64,000 nt of DNA. Origin: UBA5072 sp963822145. Its GTDB lineage: Bacteria > Bacteroidota > Bacteroidia > Bacteroidales > UBA10428. How positions within the stretch are numbered: the stretch's first letter is position 1; each line of letters begins with the position of its first letter. A program made the translations under genes and the position numbers. The stretch spans positions 1 to 64,000 of the forward strand of contig CAWGGG010000003.1 of the NCBI GenBank assembly GCA_963822145.1, written 5' to 3'. Under the pieces are notes generated by a model. That model saw nothing but the letters and a program-made list of their open reading frames with translations, had not been told where the DNA came from and ran no database searches. Shown here in pieces: positions 1 through 8,584 of the stretch.

Positions 1-109
1 GTGTATGAGCCGTTGCGTTGCCAATGCGCTTACTTATCGAGGTATACCAAGGTAACCAAAAGTGACGACCTACGCAAACCGCTGCCAGCAATGGCTTATA
101 CACGCTGTT
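1..109 (-). repeat. attC-like site of cassette K30 (left end cut by window)
   Basis: GTGTATGAGCCGTTGC on the left pairs with GCAATGGCTTATACAC on the right. The opening AAC and spacer lie outside the window. Nearly identical to the sites of the other copies of the same non-coding cassette (K3, K16, K21). Confidence 0.85.
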
Positions 110-398
110 GTGAATAGTTTTATTTCTTGTTTTTGGTTCTTTGTGGTTGCCGATTCAAGTGTTTTAATCTTGTGCCCTGTTCTGGTTTTTTCCTCTTTTG
201 TCAGCCACACAAAAGAGGAACAGAAAAAGTCTCCACGAACGAAAAAATCGGGCTCGCCCTTGTCGCACAAGGCCTGCGCTAACTAAGGCCGTGCGCCCCG
301 ATTTTCTGCACCGTTCGTGGACAACCCACCACACTCGGCGACTATTCTTATATTCCTCTTGGTAGTGATAGGATCTGGTTTCTAAAAAAAATATTCGC
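107..398. repeat. Repeated non-coding cassette body, copy 1 (K30)
   Basis: One of four near-identical cassette bodies of the same length. It carries an 11-bp perfect hairpin (191-201 with 209-219, 7-nt loop) and a larger nested hairpin (232-321): TCCACGAACG pairs with CGTTCGTGGA, AAAATCGGG with CCCGATTTT, and GCAC..GGCC with GGCCGTGC. The open frames across it run into the attC-like site and look accidental. The design suggests a structured RNA or DNA element rather than a protein. The right-hand junction of this copy is mutated. Confidence 0.75.
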
Positions 399-517
399 CA
401 CTCCCGCGTGTATGACCCGTTGCGTGGTCAATGCACTTACTTATCCAGTTACAACAAGGCAACCAAATGAGTTGGACCTCGCAAACCCACGGCCAGCAAT
501 GGCTTATACACGCTGTT
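399..517 (-). repeat. attC-like site of cassette K29, with decayed opening core
   Basis: GTGTAT/ATACAC stem type, 119 bp. The opening core reads CACTCC where other sites read AACGTCC, so the junction with K30 has drifted and may no longer recombine. The closing GTT and its arm are intact. Confidence 0.82.
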
Positions 518-544
518 GGATGTAGTTATTATTATTTTATGTTT

Positions 545-1048
545 CTAATTAAGCAGAAGGTTAATTTGAATTGCCACAAATATACCTATAATAAAGCCTA
601 GTATATATAATATTCGTATAGCCCATGTGTGTGTCATTACTTCTGATAATAGTATTCTAATCCATTTCTTTTTATGATTGTATTGATACGATTTATCAAG
701 ATCAAAATATAATCCAGAAAGTTTTTCACCATTATATTCTAATTCAATATCTAACTTACTTTCAATTGCTGCACCGACTTTTTGACAATTTTGATATAAT
801 TTTCTGTTTCTTTCATCCAACCACCAAAATATGAAAGATATGACTGAAATAGAAATAGCAGTATAAATTGAATAAGATTTAACAATACAATTTGTATTGG
901 TAAAAAGTTGGAAGCATGCATAAAACAAAGTAGCAATTACTGCAAAATAACCACCTAATAAATATTGTCTCCACGATAAATAGTAGCGATGATGTTCTGC
1001 AACCTTATCGTAAATCATTTGTAGTTTTTTTAATTCTATATCGTTCAT
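545..1048 (-). CDS. Three-TM integral membrane protein of cassette K29
   Basis: 167 residues; I do not recognise a named family. After a basic, probably helical N-terminus (1-25) there are hydrophobic segments near residues 28-48, 60-77 and 142-165, with a charged, mostly helical loop of about 60 residues between the second and third. The layout resembles small bacterial membrane proteins with a cytoplasmic helical domain, but no enzyme motif is visible. The gene fills its cassette: the start lies 28 bp from the upstream recombination core and the stop 27 bp from its own site, so little room remains for a promoter. AT-rich codon use matches the rest of the array. Confidence 0.75.
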   Translation of the reverse strand: MNDIELKKLQMIYDKVAEHHRYYLSWRQYLLGGYFAVIATLFYACFQLFTNTNCIVKSYSIYTAISISVISFIFWWLDERNRKLYQNCQKVGAAIESKLDIELEYNGEKLSGLYFDLDKSYQYNHKKKWIRILLSEVMTHTWAIRILYILGFIIGIFVAIQINLLLN

Positions 1049-1075
1049 TTTATTAAGATTTTAATAATTACAGCC

Positions 1076-1198
1076 AACGCTCGCCGGTATACGCTGTTGC
1101 CGATTCAGGGCGCTTACTGGTCGGGTTACCCACTTATGTAGCCAAGTGAGCTAACTTTAGCACCCGTAAGACCCGGTAATGGCGTATGACCGGCTGTT
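1076..1198 (-). repeat. attC-like site of cassette K28
   Basis: CCGGTAT/ATGACCGG stem type, 123 bp, shared with K6 and K9. The right arm carries an extra unpaired base next to the CCGGT stem. Confidence 0.85.
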
Positions 1199-1210
1199 AG
1201 CATCAGTATT

Positions 1211-1762
1211 TTATTCACTTTCATTTAATGAATCAGGGGGTGACAGGAACTTTCTATTTAACAATATTGGAGCAGGTGGAATAATTGACTTTGTCGTTTC
1301 AAAAACAATTACTGAATCCAAATAATTTTGACTAATTATAATACTGGATATCAATCTGCAAAAGGAAGCAATCTTATTGTTATAATCATCATCAATGATT
1401 ATTGATTTGAAAATTTTATTATCATACCCAAGTCTTATTATAAATCCCCCACAATCTTGACAATGACCATCATAAAGAGAATCAATTGAAATCAATTTTA
1501 AAGAATCTATTTTCGAATTAACTATCTGCATTAATTCAAGATCTAAAGTATCTACATAACAACTTGCAGAATCAATATAAGTTATGATCTTATAATCACA
1601 ACGATTTATTTTCCACATATTATCAATAAATACAGTTGTTCCTCCAGTCCAACCATTATCTCGAGTAACCTCAATAAAATCGAAATGGGCTTTCTCGTTA
1701 ATTGATCTTTCTGTGCAAGAGGAAAACAAAATTATTAGTAATATACTAAGTGTTTGTTTCAT
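1211..1762 (-). CDS. Unrecognised lipoprotein of cassette K28
   Basis: 183 residues with a short signal sequence ending in a lipobox (FSSC, Cys16), so it is probably exported and lipidated. The mature part contains two spaced cysteine pairs or singletons (a CQDCGG motif near residue 91) and no recognised domain. The ATG is only 13 bp from the upstream core, leaving room for a ribosome binding site at most. Expression presumably depends on transcripts entering from the integrase side. Function unknown. Confidence 0.75.
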   Translation of the reverse strand: MKQTLSILLIILFSSCTERSINEKAHFDFIEVTRDNGWTGGTTVFIDNMWKINRCDYKIITYIDSASCYVDTLDLELMQIVNSKIDSLKLISIDSLYDGHCQDCGGFIIRLGYDNKIFKSIIIDDDYNNKIASFCRLISSIIISQNYLDSVIVFETTKSIIPPAPILLNRKFLSPPDSLNESE

Positions 1763-1774
1763 AATATTGATGCT

Positions 1775-1899
1775 AACGTTTTGCAGCTATTCCCAGTAGC
1801 CGTATTGCGGGCTTCGTCTCTGTCACCCGGTAAAAACTTTATGCGGGGCACCCCCGTTTCAAATGTCACTTTCATAGGCTATTGGGCATAGGTGCTGTT
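1775..1899 (-). repeat. attC-like site of cassette K27, divergent body
   Basis: 125 bp. The body is unlike the main type in sequence (GCAGCTATT with CCAGTAGCC on the left, GGCTATTGGGCATAGGTGC on the right) but keeps the AAC/GTT ends and a pairing arm with a G facing T. Confidence 0.78.
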
Positions 1900-1911
1900 A
1901 GCCACTGCATT

Positions 1912-2433
1912 TCATAATACTTTACACATTGCATTAAATTCAAAATTTTCTTTTCCTATTTGGAAATCGTGATTACCAATAGCTTCGAATCCATTTTTTC
2001 TATAAAAATTTATAGCTCTTTCATTACTGTCAAGAACAGACAGCCATATTTTCTCAAACCCCAATTCCTTTGCTTTTTCCAAGAGTAGATTCTGTAATTC
2101 AAATCCGATTTTCATAGATAAAAAGTCTTTTAGGACATATATTTTTTGAAGCTGGCATACATTTTCCGAGTCAATAAATTTCGATTTTGAATTCAGTTTT
2201 AGCTTCGCATACCCTACGGGTAATCGGTTTACAAAAGCAATCCAAAAGACATTGTCAGCTTTCTCAATGCCATTTTCTATTTTTTCAACAGAAAATGTTG
2301 AATCATAATAATTCAATAAATCTTGATTGTCACGATATAGATGTCCGAATGTTTCGGTAAATGTTACCCTTGCAAGAAGTGCAATAAATTGAGCATCTTT
2401 TTTATTCGCTAACCTGATTTCAATTTTATTCAT
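1912..2433 (-). CDS. GNAT family N-acetyltransferase of cassette K27
   Basis: 173 residues with the GNAT fold order: an N-terminal beta-alpha region (IEIRLANKKDAQFIALLARV), motif A around residues 95-125 (QKIYVL followed by a helix with GFELQNLLLEKAKELG), then WLSVLDSNERAINFYRKNGF, the typical motif B leading to the C-terminal strand. GNAT enzymes transfer an acyl group from acyl-CoA to an amine; the substrate cannot be told from sequence. GNAT genes are frequent integron cassette cargo. The start lies 23 bp from the upstream core. Confidence 0.88.
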   Translation of the reverse strand: MNKIEIRLANKKDAQFIALLARVTFTETFGHLYRDNQDLLNYYDSTFSVEKIENGIEKADNVFWIAFVNRLPVGYAKLKLNSKSKFIDSENVCQLQKIYVLKDFLSMKIGFELQNLLLEKAKELGFEKIWLSVLDSNERAINFYRKNGFEAIGNHDFQIGKENFEFNAMCKVL

Positions 2434-2455
2434 AATAAGTATTAATGTAGTGGCT

Positions 2456-2601
2456 AACGTTTGGCGGTATGGCCAGTAAGGGATTTCGGGAGATTTCCTG
2501 TCAAGTTACAAGAAAAGTTGAAGCGGGAACAACCCTTCGCATACCACTGAACTTTTCTCACGACCAAAGGGAGTAAACCCTTATTGGCTATACCGCGTGT
2601 T
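2456..2601 (-). repeat. attC-like site of cassette K26, longest of the array
   Basis: 146 bp. GGCGGTATGGCCAGTAAGGG on the left pairs with CCCTTATTGGCTATACCGCG on the right; the two differences are both G facing T on the plus strand. The terminal loop region is longer than elsewhere. Confidence 0.82.
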
Positions 2602-2618
2602 AGCTGTAGCCCATTTTA

Positions 2619-3365
2619 TTAATAATTCAATTCTTTTCCTTTTAAATAAGCGATTTCAAGGTACTTTTTCCTTGTCTCAGGACTAACTGATAAAATCGAA
2701 TGAAAATAAACATGGTCAACTTGTCCAATGCCCGGGTATTTCAGTCCCCAGTCGTCAATTAATTTTTCCATGGCATCTTTAAAACCTTTTTCCCTGTACA
2801 CTTTTTCATTAAAAAAAGCAGGATGCATGATAACCGCTTTTTTAATTTTAAGCAGGGGTATCCGCCCGTCAGGATCTCCCCGCCAGCCCTCGTCATTCAG
2901 CTTGTAGGCGAATCCATAAGTAAGGACTCTTTCCATCCAGCCTTTCAGCAACGCCGGAAAGTGCAGCCAGAAAACCTGCGTGATAAAAACCAGTACATCC
3001 GCTTCGGCCACTTTCTTTTGTTGCAATAAAACATCTTTTGGCTTTTGGGATTGGATCAGCTTGATGAGTTCATCATCGGTTTTGTTTTTAATATACCATT
3101 TTGCAACGAGCCGCCTGACCGGTCCGCCGGCAAGTTTGATAATCGTGCCCCTTATGTCCATTTGCTGAAAAATGTCTTTGGGAATATCTTTATCCACAAA
3201 GAATGCGAAATCCCTATCCTGAAAGATGGGGTTGAACTTTGTTTTGTACAAATCAACAATTTCATACTTATGTCCTGCTTCTTTAATGCCTCTTACAAAA
3301 TTGTCAAGTACTGCTTTTGTAAAGGACAATGGATTCGGATGTGCGAAAATGATTAATACTTTCAT
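2619..3365 (-). CDS. Flavodoxin-fold NAD(P)H oxidoreductase, NQO1/MdaB/KefF type (K26)
   Basis: 248 residues. The N-terminus MKVLIIFAHPNPLSFTKA is the flavin phosphate-binding start of the NAD(P)H dehydrogenase (quinone) family, followed by an EADVLVFITQVFWLHFPALLKGWMERV segment typical of the active-site region, though that run is not quoted here in full as a motif. Such enzymes reduce quinones or electrophiles with two electrons from NAD(P)H. The stop overlaps the start of the next frame by 4 bp, so the cassette carries a short operon, unlike most single-gene cassettes here. Confidence 0.85.
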   Translation of the reverse strand: MKVLIIFAHPNPLSFTKAVLDNFVRGIKEAGHKYEIVDLYKTKFNPIFQDRDFAFFVDKDIPKDIFQQMDIRGTIIKLAGGPVRRLVAKWYIKNKTDDELIKLIQSQKPKDVLLQQKKVAEADVLVFITQVFWLHFPALLKGWMERVLTYGFAYKLNDEGWRGDPDGRIPLLKIKKAVIMHPAFFNEKVYREKGFKDAMEKLIDDWGLKYPGIGQVDHVYFHSILSVSPETRKKYLEIAYLKGKELNY

Positions 3366-3945
3366 AGTTGTAACTTTAAAAAGGTTATATATCTATTCAC
3401 TCTTTTTATGTATTGTCTGTATTCTTCACCATATTGAGAATTTAGGAACTGCTCTTCCTTTATCATAATAAAATGGTGGATGATCCATGCACCAATGAAT
3501 GCAAGAATATTTAAATAATGAGGATTGAAAAGACATGACGAGAATAGGATGAATATAAATCCTATATAGAATGGATGCCGGCTTATCGAATAAATACCAT
3601 TTGTCTTTAATTGATGAGTTTCAGAAGAAGATAAACCGAAAACCAAATCTTTATTCAGCTTTATTGTAGAAAGAAATAGTATGACAGTTCCAATAATTAA
3701 AAAGGTTAACGCAATTATGTCAATAAATTTAATGGGAACAAAAAGTCTCATAACATCTACGTTTAGTCCCTTAAAAGCAGAAATATGAGGTTTATGAGTA
3801 CCAGTGTTTTTGCAAGAAGGAAAAAAAACATTGGAATTGGGGGTCGTCCGATGATTTGTTGTTTCTTGATAATTGCCCTCCCAACAACGGCTGTTATCAA
3901 GATAATTAACAACAAAGAGATCACTAAAACAATTTTTGAAATCAT
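3362..3945 (-). pseudogene. Isoprenylcysteine carboxyl methyltransferase-like gene, frameshifted (K26)
   Basis: Two frames together make one ICMT/PEMT-like membrane methyltransferase. 3763-3945 encodes the first two hydrophobic helices (60 residues, ending LLLRD then stop). 3362-3751 encodes the rest, including GIYSISRHPFYIG and the EEQFLNSQYGEEYRQY tail characteristic of the family. Inserting one G in the GGG run (plus-strand CCC at 3768-3770) joins them as LLLRGLNVDVMRLF, so a one-base deletion broke the gene, or it is a sequencing error. The downstream frame has its own ATG, so a truncated protein could still be made, but it would lack the first helices. Confidence 0.75.
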
Positions 3946-3963
3946 ATCACTTCATTTTTTATG

Positions 3964-4677
3964 TTAAAAATATGTCATGCTCATTCTTCTTGGGTTACAG
4001 CTTTTCTCGAAATTCTCTGTTGTCGAAAAAAACATAGGCATTACTGCTTTTATTCCGGTAATCCAGTCATCCTCATCTCGTGGTTCTCTGCTAAAGTACT
4101 CTGCCGCCGATGCAAACCAAGGTTCGTTCTGCTTTTGCAATATTACAGTTTGCATTTTTTCTGGTGGAGTGTTTACTCCTCCGGATGCATTAATCAAGAT
4201 GATTCCATTGACCTTATCCTTGTATTGAACTGCATAATTCAGAACTAATGCTCCGCCTTTTGAATGTCCCATAAGCCAAATTTTATCTGCTTGAATATCC
4301 TTCCTCACTGCTTCCAAGTCCAATAAAAAGTTTGAGGTAGTATACTGTTCCATCGCAGGTCTATCCGAGTGTCCAGTTCCACGAGTATCAACATATACCA
4401 TTGTAAACAATTTTTCCATTTCGCCAATGCTGTTATAATAGAGTTCACAACCAGGACCCCATCCCGGGGATGGTAAAATACATACAGGCCCATTACCAGT
4501 AACTTTATACCAGATTTTGAGCCCGTTATTCTCAATAAAAAACTCACCAGTATCTATCTTATTCTTCATAATATCAGGAATAGAGTCTTTATCTATCCAA
4601 GAATGACTAGATGCATGAATACTAAAAAAATTAGCAACTAAGAAAATTATTAGAAGAAAAGCATTTAAATATTTCAT
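3964..4677 (-). CDS. Alpha/beta hydrolase, probably C-terminally truncated (K26)
   Basis: 237 residues with a signal peptide (about 1-22). The hydrolase core is visible: the strand and oxyanion region VCILPSPGWGPG, DTRGTGHSDRP, and the nucleophile elbow GHSKGG with Ser near residue 138. It resembles proline iminopeptidase-like enzymes, which usually run to about 300 residues with an acid and a His near the end. Here the protein stops shortly after the cap region and I see no C-terminal catalytic His, so it is probably an inactive remnant. It lies upstream of the frameshifted methyltransferase gene. Confidence 0.72.
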   Translation of the reverse strand: MKYLNAFLLIIFLVANFFSIHASSHSWIDKDSIPDIMKNKIDTGEFFIENNGLKIWYKVTGNGPVCILPSPGWGPGCELYYNSIGEMEKLFTMVYVDTRGTGHSDRPAMEQYTTSNFLLDLEAVRKDIQADKIWLMGHSKGGALVLNYAVQYKDKVNGIILINASGGVNTPPEKMQTVILQKQNEPWFASAAEYFSREPRDEDDWITGIKAVMPMFFSTTENFEKSCNPRRMSMTYF

Positions 4678-4851
4678 ATGTAAATAATTTAGATTATTAC
4701 TAATAAAGACGAGATATATTTTGCTCTATTGCATCTGGAAAATATAAAAACAAGATAATTATTTTCTAAATAGTTTGTCTTTTTTAGCAGAATTAAGAAG
4801 ATCAATAAAGTAATTTTCAGTTTTGGATCAATGCATTTAGCAATTGTTCAC
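4678..4851. other. AT-rich 5' end of composite cassette K26
   Basis: Non-coding by eye and very AT-rich; could hold the promoter of the hydrolase gene. The terminal arm next to the AAC (rc GTTGTGAACAATTGC) does not match the other end of the cassette (GTTAGCTGTAGCCC), so this end came from a different cassette. Confidence 0.5.
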
Positions 4852-4972
4852 AACGCCCGCGTGTATGAGCCGTTGCGTCGCCAAAGTGCTTTGTTTTCTA
4901 GTTACCACAAGTTAAGCAAGTGAGCCAACATTAGAAAACCCGCTGCCAGCAATGGCAATTATACACGCTGTT
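4852..4972 (-). repeat. attC-like site of cassette K25
   Basis: GTGTAT/ATACAC type, 121 bp, with AACGCCC instead of AACGTCC. The cassette-side arm on its left belongs to composite cassette K26 and does not match that cassette's other end. Confidence 0.84.
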
Positions 4973-4983
4973 GTGTGCCAGTT

Positions 4984-5760
4984 TTATTTGGTTCTTATTA
5001 GTTCAGTTTCAATTCTTTCTTTTACTATATTTAAAATTTGCAAAATATCAGAAAATGAAGTTTTTGAATCATTATTAAAATCCATTAAAGTATGCGCATA
5101 TCTATGATTGGGGTATAGTTCATCGATTACAAATCTTGTTGTTTGCACTACTTTACCACGGTGATTATATTCTCCTGTTTTTTCTATGGATGCGGTTTTT
5201 ATTGCACAAAACAAACTCCATTTATCACCTGCTTCATCATCATCACAAATTCGATCATCACTTTGTTGCCATTTCGAAGAGTCTTTTAGATAAGTAAAAC
5301 ACAAATCTAAAATATCAATATCAACAATACTTGCGGGTGGACAATACCAATAATCATATGAGAAAATAAGCTCATTATCCTTTATTGCAATTTTATCCCA
5401 TGGATACCATCCATTTGATGTTTTCATTAAAATTGTGATAGTATCTTTATATGGCATTAAAGAATACCTTATTTCAGAAGACTCTCCAGTTGGTGCGATG
5501 AATTCACCTTTTATTTCCTTACTAAGGATACATGAGAATAGATTTTCCTTGGTTAAACTGTCCACAGAAAAATCCGATGGTAGATTCATTGTAATATCAT
5601 ATCCAGCTAATTGAAAACTACGGCCATGAAAACTATAGTCAGCAAATTTCATTGTGTATTCTATACATGTTTCACAAAGCTCATTTTGACTGAATATTGT
5701 ATTGCTAATTATTAAGCAAAGACAAAATATTATTATTAAATACTTTTTCATTGATTTCAT
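4984..5760 (-). CDS. Unrecognised secreted protein of cassette K25
   Basis: 258 residues from the ATG giving MKSMKKYL; a longer frame would start inside the attC-like site and is rejected, and the second Met (5751) is equally possible. A signal peptide ends near SQNELC. Paired cysteines follow (CETC near the mature N-terminus, more around the YWYCPP segment). A late DFNNDSKTSFSDI stretch could bind calcium, but that is a guess. No family recognised; probably periplasmic or cell-surface. Start is 16-25 bp from the upstream core. Confidence 0.72.
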   Translation of the reverse strand: MKSMKKYLIIIFCLCLIISNTIFSQNELCETCIEYTMKFADYSFHGRSFQLAGYDITMNLPSDFSVDSLTKENLFSCILSKEIKGEFIAPTGESSEIRYSLMPYKDTITILMKTSNGWYPWDKIAIKDNELIFSYDYWYCPPASIVDIDILDLCFTYLKDSSKWQQSDDRICDDDEAGDKWSLFCAIKTASIEKTGEYNHRGKVVQTTRFVIDELYPNHRYAHTLMDFNNDSKTSFSDILQILNIVKERIETELIRTK

Positions 5761-5775
5761 TTTTAAAATGGCACA

Positions 5776-5898
5776 AACGATTGACGGTATGGTTAGTTGC
5801 CGATTTCGAAGCACATTCCTATCAAGTTACAAATACTTTTAATATGAGCCATACGGCTCGAATTCGCACTGCATCGGCAATTAATTATACCGCGTGTT
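5776..5898 (-). repeat. attC-like site of cassette K24
   Basis: 123 bp, CGGTAT/ATACCG type. Much of the loop (GCCGATTTCGAAGCAC and nearby) resembles the site of K17, so these two sites form a subfamily. Confidence 0.8.
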
Positions 5899-6196
5899 AC
5901 CGCCTGGTGTTCTTTGTCTTCAAGTCTTGTAAACCATTGTCGTTATTCAGTTTCCATGACATTTTTATTGTCCTTCTTTCTTTACTGTCGGCTCGACTTT
6001 AAGCGTTTTTTATCTTTTTTGCGTGTCGGCAATTTTTTCTAAACAATCTCTTCGTGTGTTGTCCTTATTCATTTGCCAGTAGGTTGATTCTGGCTTACGA
6101 ATATCTTTTACTTGTCGGACATCGGTAGTGAAATTTTAAATATTATTATTTTTTGGAAATATTCTCTTGAATGAATAAAATTTGTGCCGTTACGCA
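5899..6196. other. Non-coding 3' part of cassette K24
   Basis: About 300 bp between the site and the stop of the K24 gene without a plausible gene. It may be the remnant of a decayed second gene. The cassette ends match each other (GTTACCGCC on both sides), so it belongs to K24. Confidence 0.45.
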
Positions 6197-7090
6197 TCAG
6201 TCAGGGTTTTCCTGTATAACTCCAAAAATCCGAACTGCTCGTATAGAATAACTATGAAGTTTATTATTGCAACTCTGTAGGCCAGAATCAAAGTACTGAG
6301 TATATGCATTTAAATAATCACACTCTGAACTACTCCAATAGTTCATCTTAGTAAAATTCCCAAATCCATTTATTTTCAAATTGGTATACATTAGGTCCAA
6401 TTCATCTCTGGAAGGTAAAAACCAATCATCAAAACCATTCAAAACCAAGTCCTCACAAAACTTAGCAGCATAGTGATCATCTCCCAGTCTATCGACAAGG
6501 GAGCGGGTATTCGTTTGCCCAGAACCAATAGAAGTGCTTGTTGTACCATAGTAAATATAACTTTGAGAATACCAAGGGACTCCTGCACCTTGATCGTTTT
6601 GAGCACAAACAAGTCCATACTGATTAGGGTAGGTTCCACGCAAATAGAAAATAATACCTCCTTGATATGTATCGCCAATAGATAACGATGTGGATGAAAT
6701 TGTTGTAAACGAAATATCTGGCCCATAACCGATACCTTCTAAATTTACAGCATAAGCCCGAACATGATACGACTTACCGGGGAACAAGTCATATATTTTA
6801 CTTGCAAAAGTGCCAACACCAATTCCGTCGGAAGTTTTAAAATTAGCTATAGTCGGATTGGGTGTAGTAAACCAACAAACACCTCTTGCTGTAATGGATG
6901 CACCTCCATCACTTACTATATTGCCTCCACTTATTGCAGAAGTTTGAGTTATTTCCGAAATCGCTGCTGAAATTAAAGTTGGTTTCTGAGCAATAGGCGT
7001 GGATTGATCTGTTTCACAACTACTCAAAAATGATAACAGTGTAAAAATAAGGATGAACTGAGAAGTAAAAATAATATTTCGTTTTTTCAT
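6197..7090 (-). CDS. Lipoprotein with Fn3-like and DUF1566-like domains (K24)
   Basis: 297 residues. A signal sequence ends in a lipobox (LSSC, Cys25). Residues of about 35-130 form a fibronectin-III-like repeat common in Bacteroidota surface proteins (GVCWFTTPNPT, then LFPGKSYHVRAYAVN). The C-terminal part from about 137 (GDTYQGGIIFYL, DDWFLPSRDELDLMY, YWSSSE, RAVRIF) matches the DUF1566/Lcl C-terminal domain seen in secreted proteins. Probably a surface-exposed lipoprotein; the ligand is unknown. It sits in one of the larger cassettes, with 213 bp before the upstream core, so it may carry its own promoter. Confidence 0.8.
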   Translation of the reverse strand: MKKRNIIFTSQFILIFTLLSFLSSCETDQSTPIAQKPTLISAAISEITQTSAISGGNIVSDGGASITARGVCWFTTPNPTIANFKTSDGIGVGTFASKIYDLFPGKSYHVRAYAVNLEGIGYGPDISFTTISSTSLSIGDTYQGGIIFYLRGTYPNQYGLVCAQNDQGAGVPWYSQSYIYYGTTSTSIGSGQTNTRSLVDRLGDDHYAAKFCEDLVLNGFDDWFLPSRDELDLMYTNLKINGFGNFTKMNYWSSSECDYLNAYTQYFDSGLQSCNNKLHSYSIRAVRIFGVIQENPD

Positions 7091-7302
7091 AATCTTTTAT
7101 ATTACTATCTAATGAAAGGTTGCGGATGGGCGCAGACCTAAAATAATGGAAAAAAATCTTTATGAATATTTTCCTGTATTAAGTTCGGCTAAAATTTTCA
7201 ATTTCAAGCCTTCGCTGTATCGTCTTACGATACCACAATTTTTTTACATAATTGCTGCGTGTTGTGTGGCCGTTTTTTAGGACAAGGGGTAGCATTGGCG
7301 GT
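7091..7302. other. 5' flank of the K24 gene
   Basis: AT-rich region upstream of the lipoprotein start, long enough for a promoter, without a clear gene. A GCTGCGTGTTGTGTGG stretch near 7254 looks like the closing end of an attC-like site without its partner; possibly a remnant of a lost site. Confidence 0.35.
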
Positions 7303-7421
7303 AACGTCCGCGTGTATGAGCCGTTGCGTTGTTAAAGCGCTTTGTGGTTTAGTTACCACAAGGCAACCAAAAGAACAGACCTACGCAAACCCGCTTCCAG
7401 CAATGGCTTATACACGCTGTT
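7303..7421 (-). repeat. attC-like site of cassette K23
   Basis: GTGTAT/ATACAC type, 119 bp, AACGTCC opening and GCTGTT closing. Confidence 0.86.
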
Positions 7422-7456
7422 GGAAACAGTTATTTAATTATTCGTTCATTGTTCAA

Positions 7457-7702
7457 TCATACATTGGTAACTCTTTTGAAAAAAAACTCGCAAGCCTCAT
7501 TTTCGTTTGTAAAGGTCATTATTGGGGTTATTGTATCCCTTTCTCTATAATAAACTTCATATTCAATAAAATACTTACCTCGTTTAATTGACATTCCATA
7601 TTTGTCGTAGTCATTATTCGATCCATAAATGCCATGCAAATAGTAATTTTCTTCTGGTATGCCAAATGATTTCAGCTTGTTATGCAGTTCAGCAATGTTC
7701 AT
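7457..7702 (-). CDS. Small soluble protein of cassette K23, immunity-like in appearance
   Basis: 81 residues from MNIAELHNKL; the longer frame starts inside the neighbouring site and is rejected. The sequence is acidic and aromatic-rich (YYLHGIYGSNNDYDKYGM, then EVYYRERD, then a final NENEACEFFFKRV). Small proteins of this look are often immunity proteins of polymorphic toxins, but I cannot assign a family and no toxin is nearby. The start lies 16 bp from the upstream core and the arms of the cassette match. Confidence 0.7.
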   Translation of the reverse strand: MNIAELHNKLKSFGIPEENYYLHGIYGSNNDYDKYGMSIKRGKYFIEYEVYYRERDTITPIMTFTNENEACEFFFKRVTNV

Positions 7703-7717
7703 TTTATAATTATTTCC

Positions 7718-7836
7718 AACGTCCGCAGGTATGAACCGTTGCGTCGTCAAAGCGATTTGTTGTCTAGGTAGCACACTGTTGCCAAGGGCACTAACCTACG
7801 CAAACCTGCAACCAGCAATGGTTTATACCTGTTGTT
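7718..7836 (-). repeat. attC-like site of cassette K22, compensated stem variant
   Basis: 119 bp. CAGGTATGAACC on the left and GGTTTATACCTG on the right replace the usual GTGTATGAGCC and GGCTTATACAC. Both sides of the stem changed together, which is covariation within an otherwise main-type site. Confidence 0.86.
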
Positions 7837-7857
7837 GGCAACAGTAATTTATTTATT

Positions 7858-8454
7858 TTATTCATCCAATTCAGCGACCTTATTTGTCACTTTACTTTTT
7901 ATTTCATTTAAAATTGCCTCAGAATCGTAGGAATTTATCTTTAATTTTTCAAAAGCTCGTTTAAAGTATGCATCAATATCAGTTTGATATTCACTCCCAG
8001 AAGCATAGAATTCATAAGCAATATTATCAATCAATATATTCTTCTCATTCTTGTTGAATGTGCTATATTGATTTATACAAAAATCCGGATATAACTCAAA
8101 GAATGTTTTTATATAACCTCCAAGAATTTCTGATAACGCTCCATCTGCTTGAAGAGAAATCTTTCTGTATACTTTAAAATAAAATTCCCTTTCTTCTTCG
8201 CTCTCTGACATGAGTTTCTCGAGACATTTAAAAGTCTCCATATTATCTGATGGTTTTATTTTATCATCAAGTATCAATTGAGCATATTCACGGGGTGATA
8301 AAGTGTCTTTAGTGGCATTATCAATTGATTCAGTTTTCTCAGGTTTTAAATCTAAAGAATCAATTTGAACTGATTTTTCAGTCAGTTTATCAGTTTTACA
8401 AATGCATGAAGAACTGATAATTGCAAGTGTCAATATGTATATTAAGTATCTCAT
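7858..8454 (-). CDS. Unrecognised lipoprotein of cassette K22
   Basis: 198 residues from MRYLIYILTL; the extended frame begins in the attC-like site. A signal sequence ends in a lipobox-like SSSCIC motif (first Cys at residue 17). The mature protein begins with a Ser/Thr/Glu-rich linker and then a helical domain of about 130 residues without recognised motifs. Probably exported to the cell envelope. The ATG lies 13 bp from the upstream core, so the gene has no promoter of its own. Confidence 0.72.
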   Translation of the reverse strand: MRYLIYILTLAIISSSCICKTDKLTEKSVQIDSLDLKPEKTESIDNATKDTLSPREYAQLILDDKIKPSDNMETFKCLEKLMSESEEEREFYFKVYRKISLQADGALSEILGGYIKTFFELYPDFCINQYSTFNKNEKNILIDNIAYEFYASGSEYQTDIDAYFKRAFEKLKINSYDSEAILNEIKSKVTNKVAELDE

Positions 8455-8466
8455 ATTATTGTTGCC

Positions 8467-8584
8467 AACGTCCGCGTGTATGAGCTGTTGCGTTGCCAAT
8501 GCGCTTACTTATCGAGGTATACCAAGGTAACCAAAAGTGACGACCTACGCAAACCGCTGCCAGTAATGGCTTATACACGCTGTT
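8467..8584 (-). repeat. attC-like site of cassette K21
   Basis: GTGTAT/ATACAC type, 118 bp, nearly identical to the site of K30, which carries the same non-coding cassette. Confidence 0.87.

Noticed and set aside
62..286. Open frames on both strands through the repeated non-coding cassette, also near 8545, 12538 and 21281
   Set aside because: They run through the attC-like site and hairpins, differ between copies only in line with the DNA, and lack a convincing start signal. The stems are better conserved than the reading frame would require.
5751..5814. Upstream extensions of K25 and other cassette genes (also near 7702-7774, 8454-8499, 14457-14523)
   Set aside because: The extended starts fall inside or past the recombination core, so they would belong to a neighbouring cassette. 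Inner starts with signal peptides or typical beginnings were preferred.
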